Shown: positions 26,846-35,565, numbered from the stretch's first letter. The stretch is 64,000 nt of DNA from Cupriavidus necator A5-1 (GCF_000744095.1 NZ_JQLI01000001.1:620001-684000), one strand, 5' to 3'. The notes: a model not told the origin generated them from the letters alone. Numbers and translations: made by a program.

Positions 26846-29083
26846 TCATGTCCGCTTCAACTGCTTTTTGCCGTACTCGCCAAGATATCGGTACTTGCCG
26901 AAGTAATAATGCGCGCGGTACCAGCGGCCTTCGATCTTCATGCCATTGAGCAGCACCCCTTTGACCTCCGCCCCGCTCTGCAACAGCGCCCGCTGGGACG
27001 CCTGCAGTTCGCTCACGGTCGTCTTCTCGGCGAGCGCCACCAGGAAGACTGCGGCTGCCTTGCCGGCCAGGATACCGGCGTCGGTGGCCGCCAGGATGGG
27101 CGGGGTGTCCAGCAGGACCAGATCGTAGCGCATCGTAAGCGTGTTGAGTAAGGTATCCATGGCGGGGCTGAGCAGGACGTCCGCCGCATGCGGCGGCTCT
27201 CTCCCCGTCGGAATGAAGTCCAGGCCGGGGGCAACGTCCCTTTGCACGGCCTGTTCGAACGACGCGCCAAGCAGCAGCTCGGTGAGTCCTGGCTTGCGTC
27301 TAGCGCCAAAGCGCCGGTGTAGCGATCCTCGCCGAAGGTCGGCATCGATTAGCACCGCGCGCCGGCCGCTGGCGGCGATCGCCGCGAAATTCGCGCAGAT
27401 AAAGGACTTGCCGACCCCCGGTGCGGGCCCTGTGATAACCACGGTCCTGTTGCGGCTGCCGGCCAGTGCAAACTGCAGGGCTGTGCGGAAACTGCGCAGC
27501 GTCTCTACGGCAGGGTCGTCCGGCTGCAGCCGGACCAGCAGCCCGCCGTTGTTCGGGGCCTTCTGCACCTGCGCCTCCTGTGCGCTGAAGGGAATTGTCG
27601 TGTAGACGGTCATGCCCGTCCTGCGCTCGATCTCATCGGCGTCCGCCACGCCGCCGTTGAAGGCATGATGGAGCACGACTGCCATGAGACCGGCGAACAG
27701 GCCGACGGCGACTGCCAGCGCGGCAATTACCTCCCGGTTGGGCCGGATCGGGCTGAGCGGCACTTCGGCCGAGTCGACCAGGCGCGAGGAGCCCATCTTG
27801 CTGGCCTTCATCAGCCTGAGCTGCTGCAAGTCATTGAGCACTGACTGCAGCGTGTCGGTGCTGACCTTCACGTCTCGCATCAGGCGCATCACGTTCTGCT
27901 CCACGTCAGGCAGCTTCTGGATGCGGGCTGTCATGCCGTTGATCTGGGCATTGACGCTGGCGATCTGGTTGTCGATCAGCGAAATGGCAGGATGGTGGGG
28001 CGTGAAGCGCGCGTCCAACTCCTGCCGCTTCTGCCGAAGCTCTTGCAGCTTGGTCTGCAGCTGCACCGACTGGTTCAGCATCAGTTTGGATTCTTCCGGC
28101 AGGTCAACGGTACCGCGCTGGTTGCGCATAGCGTTGTAGCGGGTCTCGGCGGTCGCGGCTTGCTGCTTGAGGCCGGGTAACTGCTGCAACAGAAACGCCA
28201 ATGACTTCTCCGCTTCGGCGGCCTTGCGCAGCACGTTCTGTTCGACATAGGCATTACCGATTTCATTAAGCGTGGCAGCCACCATCGCAGGGTCGTCGCC
28301 CTCCAGGGAGATACCAATCACGCCACTATGTCGCCCGCGCTCGGTGATGATGATCTTGCTCCGCAAGTGCGTGATGACGGCGCTGCGTGGGAGCCGGCGC
28401 AGCTCGAACGCGGCGTCACGGCGCGCCTCGAGTGCGCTGACCAGCAGGCGCACGGGCCCAGCCGGTGTTGCGATCGACAAGGGCGTACCGACCTTGCCGT
28501 TGCCCGTGATGTCGGAGCCATGGAGCGATACCGAATAACTGCCGTCACCGGTTGCTGTCAGCCGGATCTTGCGGCCTTCCATCGACATAGGGACATCTAA
28601 GTCCTGCACGGTAATCGATTCGCGCCCCCAGGCGAAGCCCCCCCAGCCGAGCAGGCTGGGGGCGGACAATTCGCGGTTGAGTTGGGCGATGGTCTCCCCA
28701 ATCAGGGGAAAGTAGCGCGGCCGCGCCTCGATATCCAGACGCAAAGACGCGACCGCTTTGCCGAGCACCATGCGCGAACGCAACAGTTCCATTTCGGCGG
28801 TAGCCGCCGGCTTGATGTCCAGCGCCGGCGATATCGACGTGGCTAGCTTGCTAGCCGTTGCGCCAGGACCGTTGCTCTCTTCCACCTGGACCACGATGTC
28901 GCTGTGGTAGACCGGCGAGGCGATCAGGGCGTAGAGCAGCCCCAATGCGATAACGACGATGGCGGCACCGAGGAACGTCCGGCGATAGCGGACCAGGACA
29001 TCGAGGTAGGCGGTCAAGTCGACATTCTGGTCGTGCTCGACCGGTGCCTCGATCGCGTCATCTCGCTCGCTTGTCGTTCTCAT
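26846..29083 (-). CDS. Exopolysaccharide tyrosine autokinase (Wzc/EpsB family)
   Basis: 745 residues from ATG 29083 (CAGGAGAG upstream; a frame extension to 29143 adds nothing). The Wzz domain with TM1 (TFLGAAIVVIALGLLYALIA) is near 35-55; coiled coils and GNVR region about 260-400; TM2 near 425. The C-terminal BY-kinase has Walker A PAPGVGKSF (about 553), Walker A' VLIDADLR and Walker B VLLDTPP. The tyrosine cluster in the last 30 residues (RAHYYFGKYRYLGEYG) is the autophosphorylation tail. It sets chain length and polymer export. Surrounding exopolysaccharide genes are truncated, so it is probably isolated from its pathway. Confidence 0.93.
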   Translation of the reverse strand: MRTTSERDDAIEAPVEHDQNVDLTAYLDVLVRYRRTFLGAAIVVIALGLLYALIASPVYHSDIVVQVEESNGPGATASKLATSISPALDIKPAATAEMELLRSRMVLGKAVASLRLDIEARPRYFPLIGETIAQLNRELSAPSLLGWGGFAWGRESITVQDLDVPMSMEGRKIRLTATGDGSYSVSLHGSDITGNGKVGTPLSIATPAGPVRLLVSALEARRDAAFELRRLPRSAVITHLRSKIIITERGRHSGVIGISLEGDDPAMVAATLNEIGNAYVEQNVLRKAAEAEKSLAFLLQQLPGLKQQAATAETRYNAMRNQRGTVDLPEESKLMLNQSVQLQTKLQELRQKRQELDARFTPHHPAISLIDNQIASVNAQINGMTARIQKLPDVEQNVMRLMRDVKVSTDTLQSVLNDLQQLRLMKASKMGSSRLVDSAEVPLSPIRPNREVIAALAVAVGLFAGLMAVVLHHAFNGGVADADEIERRTGMTVYTTIPFSAQEAQVQKAPNNGGLLVRLQPDDPAVETLRSFRTALQFALAGSRNRTVVITGPAPGVGKSFICANFAAIAASGRRAVLIDADLRRGSLHRRFGARRKPGLTELLLGASFEQAVQRDVAPGLDFIPTGREPPHAADVLLSPAMDTLLNTLTMRYDLVLLDTPPILAATDAGILAGKAAAVFLVALAEKTTVSELQASQRALLQSGAEVKGVLLNGMKIEGRWYRAHYYFGKYRYLGEYGKKQLKRT

Positions 29084-29269
29084 GTCGCTCTCCTGTGGCT
29101 GCCCATCGACGCAACGGCGTGCTCTTTGTTCCGTTTGCGACAACCCACGTGCCCAGCTTTCACGATCGCTCGCAGCGGAACAACGTCGGGGAAATGATCA
29201 AATGGCGATGCGTGCGCATGGATGCATCAACCCTTGATGTTTCGTGAAGCCGAAAAGGTGGTGGGGGCG

Positions 29270-29572
29270 TCAGCAAGTCCAAGGCGGCCTGAACCCAGGC
29301 ACGATCGGGGACAGATTCGGCGCAGGCGGCTCCATTTTCGGCACACCTCCTTTGCCCCCGGGCCATCCGGTTCCGAAGGGATCACCAACACATCTCCGGG
29401 ATGCCAGGACAATCGGAATGAGCGGACCCGGCAAGCAGGTGACCAGGACCTCAAGGACACCCAATCGCCCTGAGCTCAAATACAGCGCGCTCAGCTGCGG
29501 GCACAGACTCAGCAAGTCTGGCACCAACATCAGGGTCAGCAGCGAGAGGAGGAACAGTCCGTGTGGGCGCAT
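29270..29572 (-). pseudogene. N-terminal stub of an exported lipoprotein, possibly Wza-like
   Basis: ATG 29572 has a very strong ribosome-binding site (GGAGGAG five bases upstream) and a signal sequence MRPHGLFLLSLLTLMLVPDL with lipobox-like LLSLC. The 100-codon frame loses protein character after about residue 60. Its position just upstream of the autokinase on the same strand fits a polysaccharide export lipoprotein stub, but there is no domain to confirm this. Confidence 0.4.
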
Positions 29573-30014
29573 GGCACTCCTCCGCGACGGTTGTGCGAGG
29601 CCTATCCAACGCTAAGAGTTTCCTGCAGGCGGCGTCGTGCTGCGATATATGTATGTGCGCAACACCACAAAACTCCGTTAGCCAGATGAAGCGAATCGTG
29701 CAGAAGGGAGCCCGGTCCAAGCTGCGGCATGTACGGAGGTTTGGCTGTGTGTGCTAACGAGCGAGGGCGCGCAACCAATGCGCAAGCAAGAAAACCGAGC
29801 CTCAGTGAGAGGCTCGGCATGTAGAAATGCTAACGGGCTCGTGGAAGTTTGCCCGTTAGAGTAAGGGGCTAGTTTGATTTCGGTGCAATTTACGACGGTT
29901 CGCAAGCCCAGCTGGGGCGCGGGTTCTCAAGCGTAAGTTGTGGTTTATTCGAGGTTTGCTGTTCGCCTTTGCTTGACGTATCGGGCTTGGCCCACTTGAC
30001 GGGAGGCGCACGAG
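29573..30014. other. Gap with a minus-strand terminator only
   Basis: No gene is supported. The only clear structure is the terminator at 29786-29815. Confidence 0.35.
29786..29815 (-). terminator. Rho-independent terminator (minus strand)
   Basis: CCGAGCCTC/GAGGCTCGG stem (29793-29801 and 29807-29815) with a 5-base loop. On the minus strand it is followed by TTTTCTT (29786-29792). The gene it served is no longer present to its right. Confidence 0.65.
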
Positions 30015-30148
30015 ATACAAGGCTGGCAGAGCACCTATTTGGGCGCGCGCGAGGTGCCGCGTGAACTCAGCAGTTTCGAATTGCAGACGTTTTTCACATA
30101 CAGCCGCGCCGAGCACGAACTGATCGGGCGACGGCGCGGCGCAAAAAA
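30015..30148 (+). pseudogene. N-terminal stub of a different Tn3-type transposase
   Basis: Reads QGWQSTYLGAREVPRELSSF then ELQTFFTYSRAEHELIGRRRG, the DUF4158 start of a Tn3-family transposase distinct from the one at 22 kb. The expected start codon is ATA. It runs directly into the H-NS remnant at 30149. Confidence 0.6.
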
Positions 30149-30399
30149 ATGGCAACGTATCAGGAACTCCTGGCGCAAAAGCAAGCGTTGGAAGCCAAAA
30201 TCGAAGAGGCGCGCACAACTGAGGTCGCGGGCGGCATCGTCGCGGCCGGCCCGCGGGTACAGCTTCCGCTGCTTCCGAGAAGGCGCCGCTACCGCCGAAG
30301 TACATGGATCCCAAAACCGGCAAAACCTGGTCGGGATGTGGCCGGACGCCCGCTTGGCTGGGCAAGCGGCCCGAGCGTTTCCTCATTCCGCAGGAATAA
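30149..30399 (+). pseudogene. H-NS-family nucleoid protein, deleted and frameshifted
   Basis: Starts normally as MATYQELLAQKQALEAKIEE, the oligomerisation helix of short Burkholderiales H-NS proteins. The central part is shortened, and one frame change leads to EKAPLPPKYMDPKTGKTW followed by RTPAWLGKRPERFLIPQE and TAA 30397-30399. In the DNA-binding loop the usual WSGRGRTPAWL reads WSGCGRTPAWL. A deletion, a frameshift and a binding-loop substitution make it non-functional. Confidence 0.75.
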
Positions 30400-30714
30400 A
30401 AAAGCACACGCGTCGTTGGGGGGCGACTAGGTCGACCATCCGAAGCGGATACGGAGCGCCCCCAAGCTGAGAAATTACCTGATCGGCTCGGGCACGTAAA
30501 AGACGACATGGAAAGAAGTAGTGCCGGGGTATAACGGCAGAAGTGGCCGCCGTAGGAATAGGTAGGCTGTTGCGAGCGGGGCGCCTGACGTGAGCTTGAG
30601 ATCCAGCCTTGGCCAAGATCTGCTTGACCGCCCATAGGTGGGCATTTTGAAGTGCCTTAATCGTCGCATCCCTCTGAGCGTGCAACGCCGGCAGGGAACC
30701 TTGATTCCCCTCAT

Positions 30715-30739
30715 GATGTACAATTGAAATGTACGCATC
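30715..30739. promoter_or_regulatory. Probable toxin-antitoxin operator
   Basis: GATGTACAATTGAAATGTAC followed by GCATC forms an imperfect inverted repeat (GATGTAC against GTACGCATC) 20 bases before the antitoxin start. Phd-type antitoxins repress their own promoters through such sites. Confidence 0.4.
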
Positions 30740-30758
30740 AAGCAAGGAGCACTTTTCC

Positions 30759-31031
30759 ATGCAAACCATTCCGTTCTCTGAGGCAAGAGCGCACCTCGCC
30801 GATGCGCTCCGGGGTGTAGAAGTGGCACAAGAGCCGCTAATGATCTCCCGGCGCGGGCAGGCTGCCGGCGTCTTGATGTCGTGGTCACAATATCGACAGC
30901 TGGTTGGGTCTTCCTCTGGCTTTTCTGCGCGCTTAGCAGAGTGGCGCAAAACGCATGTGACAGTGGAGGATGAGGGCGATCCCTTTGCGCAATTACGTCA
31001 ACCTGATGGGGGAAGAGAATTCTCATGGTGA
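30759..31031 (+). CDS. Type II antitoxin, Phd/YefM family
   Basis: 90 residues from ATG 30759 (AAGGAG nine bases upstream). The N-terminal half has the Phd/YefM fold (MQTIPFSEARAHLADALRGV, EPLMISRRGQAAGVLMSWSQ). The C-terminal tail is charged (EWRKTHVTVEDEGDPFAQLR) and should wrap the toxin. It represses its operon and neutralises the PIN toxin, whose ATG overlaps its last seven bases. Confidence 0.9.
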   Translation: MQTIPFSEARAHLADALRGVEVAQEPLMISRRGQAAGVLMSWSQYRQLVGSSSGFSARLAEWRKTHVTVEDEGDPFAQLRQPDGGREFSW

Positions 31032-31450
31032 GCGCCGTGAGTTGGTTGCTGGACACCAACATTGTTTCAGAGGCCATGCGGCCGAGACCTGAGGTCGCGG
31101 TAATGGAGAATTTGGCCCGCTACGAGGGGGAGCTAGCAATTCCAGCCCCGGTCTGGCACGAGCTCCGCTTTGGTTGGTTGCGCATGCCGGATGGCCAACG
31201 GAAGGACGCTGTTGGCCGTTTTGTGCAAGATGTCGTGGGCACTTTGCCAGTCTTGCCTTATGACGCTGCCGCAGCGCGGATCCACGCAGAGCTGCGCCAG
31301 TCGCGCGAGCGGGCTGGATTCACATTGCCATTCGTGGATGGGCAGATTGCATCGGTGGCGATAGCGCACGGGCTAACCCTGGTGACGCGTAATACAAAGG
31401 ATTTTGCGGAATTGGCTGGTTTGCGGCTGGCGAACTGGTTCGGCCTCTGA
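31025..31450 (+). CDS. vapC: Type II toxin, VapC-like PIN ribonuclease
   Basis: 141 residues. PIN acidic residues are visible as LLDTN (Asp at about 10), SEAM (Glu), FVDGQIASVAIAHG (Asp near 110) and TRNTKDF (Asp near 127). All four catalytic acids appear intact, so it is probably active. It cleaves RNA, commonly initiator tRNA or rRNA in this family. Coupled to the antitoxin by overlap. Confidence 0.9.
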   Translation: MVSAVSWLLDTNIVSEAMRPRPEVAVMENLARYEGELAIPAPVWHELRFGWLRMPDGQRKDAVGRFVQDVVGTLPVLPYDAAAARIHAELRQSRERAGFTLPFVDGQIASVAIAHGLTLVTRNTKDFAELAGLRLANWFGL

Positions 31451-31593
31451 ATGCCGCTACGCGTCGGTTTACATCATCTTGCCTCGACATCCGGTCCAGC
31501 CAACGGAGCGCCACCGGTCGGCTTGTTTGCTTCAAGCTGCTTTGCAGACCACGGATCGCACCGCCGCCACTTAAAGTATTCCGAGAGGATTGG

Positions 31594-31639
31594 CCGGGAT
31601 TCGTTAATATCTGAAGCTTCAGATATTTGCGAATCCCGG
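31594..31639. repeat. 46-bp near-perfect palindrome
   Basis: Dyad centred between 31616 and 31617. Inner perfect part is ATATCTGAAGCTTCAGATAT (31607-31626) and outer arms CCGGGATTCG (31594-31603) pair with CGAATCCCGG (31630-31639). 21 of 23 pairs match. It lies between the toxin gene and the exonuclease gene; length and mismatch count equal those of the palindrome at 5290. Confidence 0.7.
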
Positions 31640-31778
31640 GCGTCCCTCGTCAAGCGCGCGGGGACGGGTGTGACGGTGCTTACGCCGCGCTCGATCGTCG
31701 AGGTGCTTCGAGCAGGGTATGTGCCGGATTTGCATTCGACGGCAGAGATTTGGGCTTTGAGAAACAAGGGGAAGCAGG

Positions 31779-32390
31779 GTGCAGACGGTTGCGATTTTGG
31801 ATTTTGAAACGACGGGATTGTCGCCAAGTCGAGGTGACCGAGCGACGGAAATTGCTGTCATTTTGTTGCGCGACGGCGAGATCGTCGACCGTTTTCAAAG
31901 CTTGATGAACGCTGGAAAGCGTATCCCCTCGCAGGTTGTAAGCCTGACCGGAATCACCAATGACATGATTTCAGATGCGCCTGCTGCGTCGAAGGTCATG
32001 AGTGAAGCGGCCCGGTTTGTCGGCAGACATCCGGTGGTAGCCCACAATGCTGGTTTTGACCGAAGATTTTGGCAAGCCGAGCTTGGGCTTCTGGACATCG
32101 CAGCCAATCAGCACTTCGCGTGTACGATGCTCACCTCCAGGCGTATCTACCCACACGCTCAAAATCACAGGTTATCGACACTCGTCGATATGCTGCAATT
32201 GCCTAAGACCGGGCGTGCACACCGAGCGATGGCCGACGCTGAAATGACCTGTCATCTGTGGCATCGACTGCAATGCGATATCGCTCAAACGTACGGAGTG
32301 AGCCAGGTCGATTACGCACTCATCGCCCGTGTCCAGGCCACCAGCAGCGCTAAGGTCCCGACGCTTCTGCGGTCACTAGGAGCGGCGTAG
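31779..32390 (+). CDS. DEDDh 3'-5' exonuclease (DnaQ/epsilon-like)
   Basis: 203 residues, GTG start at 31779 with AGGGG/GGAAG upstream. ExoI is ILDFETTGLSPSRGD (6-20), ExoII HNAGFDRRFWQAE (about 91-103) and ExoIII HRAMADAEMTCHLW (about 148-161), giving Asp-Glu-Asp-His-Asp. It is a stand-alone exonuclease, possibly for DNA repair or RNA/DNA trimming, unlike replicative epsilon, which has a polymerase-binding tail. Directly downstream are miniature transposable elements, so it may be a passenger of the mobile region. Confidence 0.88.
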   Translation: MQTVAILDFETTGLSPSRGDRATEIAVILLRDGEIVDRFQSLMNAGKRIPSQVVSLTGITNDMISDAPAASKVMSEAARFVGRHPVVAHNAGFDRRFWQAELGLLDIAANQHFACTMLTSRRIYPHAQNHRLSTLVDMLQLPKTGRAHRAMADAEMTCHLWHRLQCDIAQTYGVSQVDYALIARVQATSSAKVPTLLRSLGAA

Positions 32391-32430
32391 ACGTTAATCA
32401 TCATCCACCAGTTGCCGAATCCCTTTGATT

Positions 32431-32568
32431 TGGGATGATCGTACTTTTGGTGCGGAATCTGGCGGTTTGGCTCCCTGCCGCACAAAGTGCGGGCAGCCAC
32501 GAAGCCTTGCTGCAAGCTGCTCTCCGGCTGGCTACCGCCCGATTTTGCGCAAAATGTACGACTACCCC
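32431..32568. mobile_element. Miniature inverted-repeat element A (138 bp)
   Basis: The left end GGGATGATCGTACTTTTGGT and the right end (minus strand GGGGTAGTCGTACATTTTGC) are imperfect inverted repeats that both run into GGCGG around position 30. There is no coding capacity. Ends resemble those of element B and of the Tn3-family transposon. Confidence 0.55.
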
Positions 32569-32615
32569 AGAACCCGCCTTCAACCTTGCTCACTCCCCCC
32601 GACGTAGTCATATGT

Positions 32616-32787
32616 GGGGTGATCGTACTTTCCGTGTAAAAAATGGCGGTAGCAGGGCTCGCAGCCGCCTGTGGCAAGGCTTTTCGCCGCAATGAGTCTC
32701 GCGCGATCTGTGTATGTGTAAGTCCTTGATGGATTGGCACTTTCCGGGACAAACCGCCAGAAAATGCACGGAAAGTACGATCACCCC
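32616..32787. mobile_element. Miniature inverted-repeat element B (172 bp), Tn3-derived type
   Basis: Both ends read GGGGTGATCGTACTTTCCGT plus G inward (first 21 positions identical), then diverge slightly before GGCGG near 33. No coding capacity. Such elements (TIMEs) are mobilised in trans by Tn3-family transposases. No target duplication visible. It ends three bases before an H-NS fragment. Confidence 0.7.
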
Positions 32788-32790
32788 GGA

Positions 32791-32880
32791 ATGAGCTGGG
32801 ACGGGCAGCGCGAGATGCCCGCCTGGCTGCGGCGGGCGGTCAATGCGGGGCAGAGCGTGGAGTTTTTCCGGATCGGATAG
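32791..32880 (+). pseudogene. H-NS C-terminal DNA-binding fragment
   Basis: 29 codons reading SWDGQREMPAWLRRAVNAGQ followed by SVEFFRIG and TAG, the DNA-binding end of an H-NS protein of a second subtype (usually WDGQGEMPEWL). Everything upstream has been replaced by miniature element B. Confidence 0.75.
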
Positions 32881-33042
32881 CTTCGACGGCGGATTAGCTT
32901 GGGGGCGGTCGTCTTGTGGAAGTGGACTCACACCATTCCGCGAGGCCGCGCGGGGCGATGGCCAGCCGTCAGGAGCAGCCAGTGCTCCCCTAGTACCGCG
33001 CTCTGTGGCATGGGTGCCCCGGCTACCCCGGTAGTGAAACGG

Positions 33043-33178
33043 TCAGCTCGGGTGGCGCTCAGCGCGTGCACATTCCAAGTCGAACAGCAGCGCGCGCCGT
33101 TCGTCCAGGAAGTCTACGAACAGTCCGGGGGTCGCCAAAAACATCGTTGACAAGACGGGCTTCCAGCAGGGGACGCAT
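33043..33178 (-). pseudogene. MBL-fold (RNase Z-like) hydrolase N-terminal fragment
   Basis: From ATG 33178 it reads MRPLLEARLVNDVFGDP, then after one extra C shifts to GLFVDFLDERRALLFDLE, the typical N-terminus of RNase Z-like metallo-hydrolases. The zinc-binding HxHxDH region is absent. A stop is reached at 33043-33045 in unrelated sequence. Confidence 0.55.
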
Positions 33179-33270
33179 GTTCACTCGCGGTGCGGCAGGT
33201 ACGAAGGCTCAGGTCAAGGGCCGGGTTGGCGCTCGCCGCTGCGCCGCGTGCGGTTGGTTCGCAGTATTGA

Positions 33271-33708
33271 CTAGCGAAACACGAAAACCGGGATCCGGCA
33301 ATGCGTCAGGACTTTCTGGGTTTCGCTGCCGACCAGTAGCCCCTGCAGGCCGGCTCGGCCATGCGATGCCATGACAATGAGGTCACAGTTACGTTCCTCC
33401 ACGGTCCGGATGATCGCCTCATAGGGGTGATTGTGGGTAACGCTGATCGTCTCGCATGCCACCGCCGCTTCATGTGCTGCTTGTGCGACCACCGCCAGGT
33501 ATCTCTCCGCATGCATTTCGGCAAGTTGTGCGTAGCGCTCCTGGCTATCCTCCAGCATGTCGACCCGATGTGTGAAGACATGGAATTCCGGGATGACAAG
33601 CAATCCAGTGATCCTCGCCTCAAATGCCTTGGCGAGTGTCACCGCCATGCGCACGGCAGCGTCGGAGAGTGCCGATCCATCGGTGGGCACCAAGATATGC
33701 TGAAACAT
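33271..33708 (-). CDS. Universal stress protein UspA family
   Basis: 145 residues with a single Usp domain. Starts FQHILVPTDGSALSDAAVRM and ends with the ATP-binding G-2x-G-9x-G(S/T) region as GRAGLQGLLVGSETQKVL. Strong ribosome-binding site GAGGAGG before ATG 33708. Cytosolic, probably ATP-binding. Universal stress proteins respond to starvation and oxidative stress. Alone on its strand. Confidence 0.93.
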   Translation of the reverse strand: MFQHILVPTDGSALSDAAVRMAVTLAKAFEARITGLLVIPEFHVFTHRVDMLEDSQERYAQLAEMHAERYLAVVAQAAHEAAVACETISVTHNHPYEAIIRTVEERNCDLIVMASHGRAGLQGLLVGSETQKVLTHCRIPVFVFR

Positions 33709-34361
33709 GTTGGCCTCCTCATGGCCGGCCGGGCCATCCGCCTCGCCCCCCTGGCACGCGTTACGAACTTACTGTAATGGTATGACAATCGTTCCTGCTC
33801 TGACGTGACGCGCTCCTCGATTCGCTGATCAGGGGAACAGGGCGACTCGTGGCGGTGTAGCTCCCTTGTCAGCCTTGGTGCTTCAACAATTTGGTGTCTC
33901 CGCCTGGGCGGCAAGATTTCGCCTTCAGCCTAGCACTGCAGCAACCCGTCAACAAAGGGCCGGCGGCGGCAGCGGTACGCTGAGCGAGAAATTCTACGGC
34001 GTTGATCGCAACGGGAGGATTGCTCACCTGCGACAGCGGGATGTTGCAGCGCCGCATGCCATCGGTGTACAGATATTCCGATGACCTCCTGAACCAGGAT
34101 CTGATCCCCGACCGCATGTACAGCGCGTGGCACGCCAGGAAGACGGGCAAGCGAGCCCTCCTCAGCGACAAGAGGCTTTCGTGGCATAAGCGCGACGATA
34201 CTTCCGTCGCATTTATTCCACGGTCCTCTTGCCCCCCTTCCGGGCCGTTTCGTAGTGGCTTGCTGCTTGTTATGCCGGGCTGTCAACCCAAGCCTATATT
34301 TGACACAGTGCCAGTCGTGCTGCGCGACGCACTGCGATGATTTCGCTAACAGGAGGGCAAG
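33709..34361. other. Gap without a supported gene
   Basis: The minus strand has patchy open frames (RRARLPVFLACHALYMRSGI and others) that could be a decayed IS4-type transposase start, but no frame is continuous and no catalytic motif was seen. Not called. Confidence 0.3.
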
Positions 34362-34694
34362 ATGAACGACATCCAATCCAATTTCTCCATGCACAAGGAC
34401 GCATTGACCCGTGACGTCGATGCGCTGATGACCGACGTGCAGGCGCTTCTTCATGATGTCAAAGCCGAAACCGGCGTAGGGACCAGCCTTGGGCGCCACG
34501 CACTCAAAGCCCGGCAGCGCGCGCTGCAGGACCGCCTCGTTGCGCTGCGCGAAGAGAGCCGCACCAGAGTCTCCGAGTGGGCGACAACGACCGATCGCTA
34601 CGTCCATGAGCATCCGTGGCATAGCATTGGTACCGTGGCCGCCATCGCGGCAACCACAGGCGCTATCGTCGCGCTGGCTGGCAGCCACCGTTAG
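34362..34694 (+). CDS. DUF883 (ElaB/YqjD-like) ribosome/membrane-associated protein
   Basis: 110 residues, GGAGGG before ATG 34362. An amphipathic helix with heptads fills residues 10-85 (LTRDVDALMTDVQALLHDVK, ALKARQRALQDRLVALREES), followed by YVHEHPWHSIGTVAAIAATT, the conserved HP-W box entering the C-terminal transmembrane helix. ElaB/YqjD proteins are tail-anchored in the inner membrane and bind ribosomes in stationary phase. The family match is clear; the role is by analogy. Confidence 0.88.
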   Translation: MNDIQSNFSMHKDALTRDVDALMTDVQALLHDVKAETGVGTSLGRHALKARQRALQDRLVALREESRTRVSEWATTTDRYVHEHPWHSIGTVAAIAATTGAIVALAGSHR

Positions 34695-34759
34695 GCATTC
34701 GTGACTGCGGCGCCGGCATGGCAATGACACGTGGTAGTCCCGCATGGGACACGTGGCGT

Positions 34760-35115
34760 TTGCCATGCCTGCAAATGGCTGCAGCCCCTTGCCGGAAGCA
34801 ATTCAGGAATGGCCGACATTTGGCGGTCTGGCTCGGCCTGGTGCCTCGCCAGTGCTCTTCGGGAGGCAAGCCTCGTCTGCACGGCATTAGCCGGCGCGGC
34901 GACACCTACTTGCGGACCTTGCTCATCCACGGCGCGCGGGCGGTCTTGCGCTACGCAACGACAAAAGCTGATCCGCGAAGCCTCTGGCTGCAGCAACTGA
35001 TTGCGCGATGCGGGCACAACTGCGCGCCGTCGCACTAGCCAACAAGAACTGGCGCGTCATCCAAGCGCTGCTCAGCAGCGACTCGACCTATATGACGCGA
35101 AGCACGGCAGCATAA
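34760..35115 (+). pseudogene. IS110-family transposase C-terminal remnant
   Basis: Reads FRNGRHLAVWLGLVPRQCSS and GGKPRLHGISRRGDTYLRTL, the Transposase_20 region with the serine motif. A one-base shift near 35027 is needed to reach VALANKNWRVIQALLSSDST, MTRSTAA and TAA 35113-35115. The N-terminal DEDD domain is missing. Confidence 0.8.
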
Positions 35116-35301
35116 CCCCAATACCGCTTGCAAGGAGAGGATGGCCTCGTCGGCGGACATTCGTGCCATCATGGACTTGCGGTAATGGCTGCTCGCTTCT
35201 ATCGGAGAAGGCTTCTTGGGTTTCCCTCTCTAGGAGCATAGGAAGGGCGTCCTGGCGCGACAGCTGACCGCTGTCTCAACCCAGCATAGAGGAGCGTGAA
35301 A

Positions 35302-35565
35302 ATGGTCGAATCGAGACTTTGGAGTCGGACGGGCACAATGCTGGCCGCAGCGGGACTACTGGCACTATCGGGCGCTGCCCTGGCTACCGAACAGTCGCAG
35401 CAGCGGCAACAAGGCAGGGACGCAAACCAAGCTGCCAAACAGGAGGCGCGCTCAGGCAAGGTCGACTGCCGGGCCGCAAACCAGAAGAGCAACGCCGAGT
35501 GCCGACAGGACAAGCGCGGCACGAAGCAGGAGGGCCGCCAGGAAAAGCGGGACATCAAGTACTGA
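35302..35565 (+). CDS. Small exported Gln/Lys-rich protein
   Basis: 87 residues from ATG 35302 (GAGGAG seven bases upstream, which decides against GTG 35296). Signal peptide MLAAAGLLALSGAALA ends before TEQSQQ. The mature part is hydrophilic and basic (QRQQGRDANQAAKQEARSGK, DKRGTKQEGRQEKRDIKY) with two cysteines about 11 residues apart (VDCRAANQ, AECRQDK). Similar small proteins occur in Cupriavidus; function unknown. Confidence 0.7.
   Translation: MVESRLWSRTGTMLAAAGLLALSGAALATEQSQQRQQGRDANQAAKQEARSGKVDCRAANQKSNAECRQDKRGTKQEGRQEKRDIKY

Noticed and set aside
29856..30635. 259-residue minus-strand open frame
   Set aside because: Antisense to the transposase stub and the H-NS remnant, both supported by homology.
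33709..34361. IS4-type transposase start on the minus strand
   Set aside because: Short hydrophobic stretch only; frames are discontinuous and no DDE motif was found.
33930..34766. 278-residue minus-strand open frame
   Set aside because: Opposite the DUF883 gene, which has a strong ribosome-binding site and family motifs. No coherent protein on this strand.
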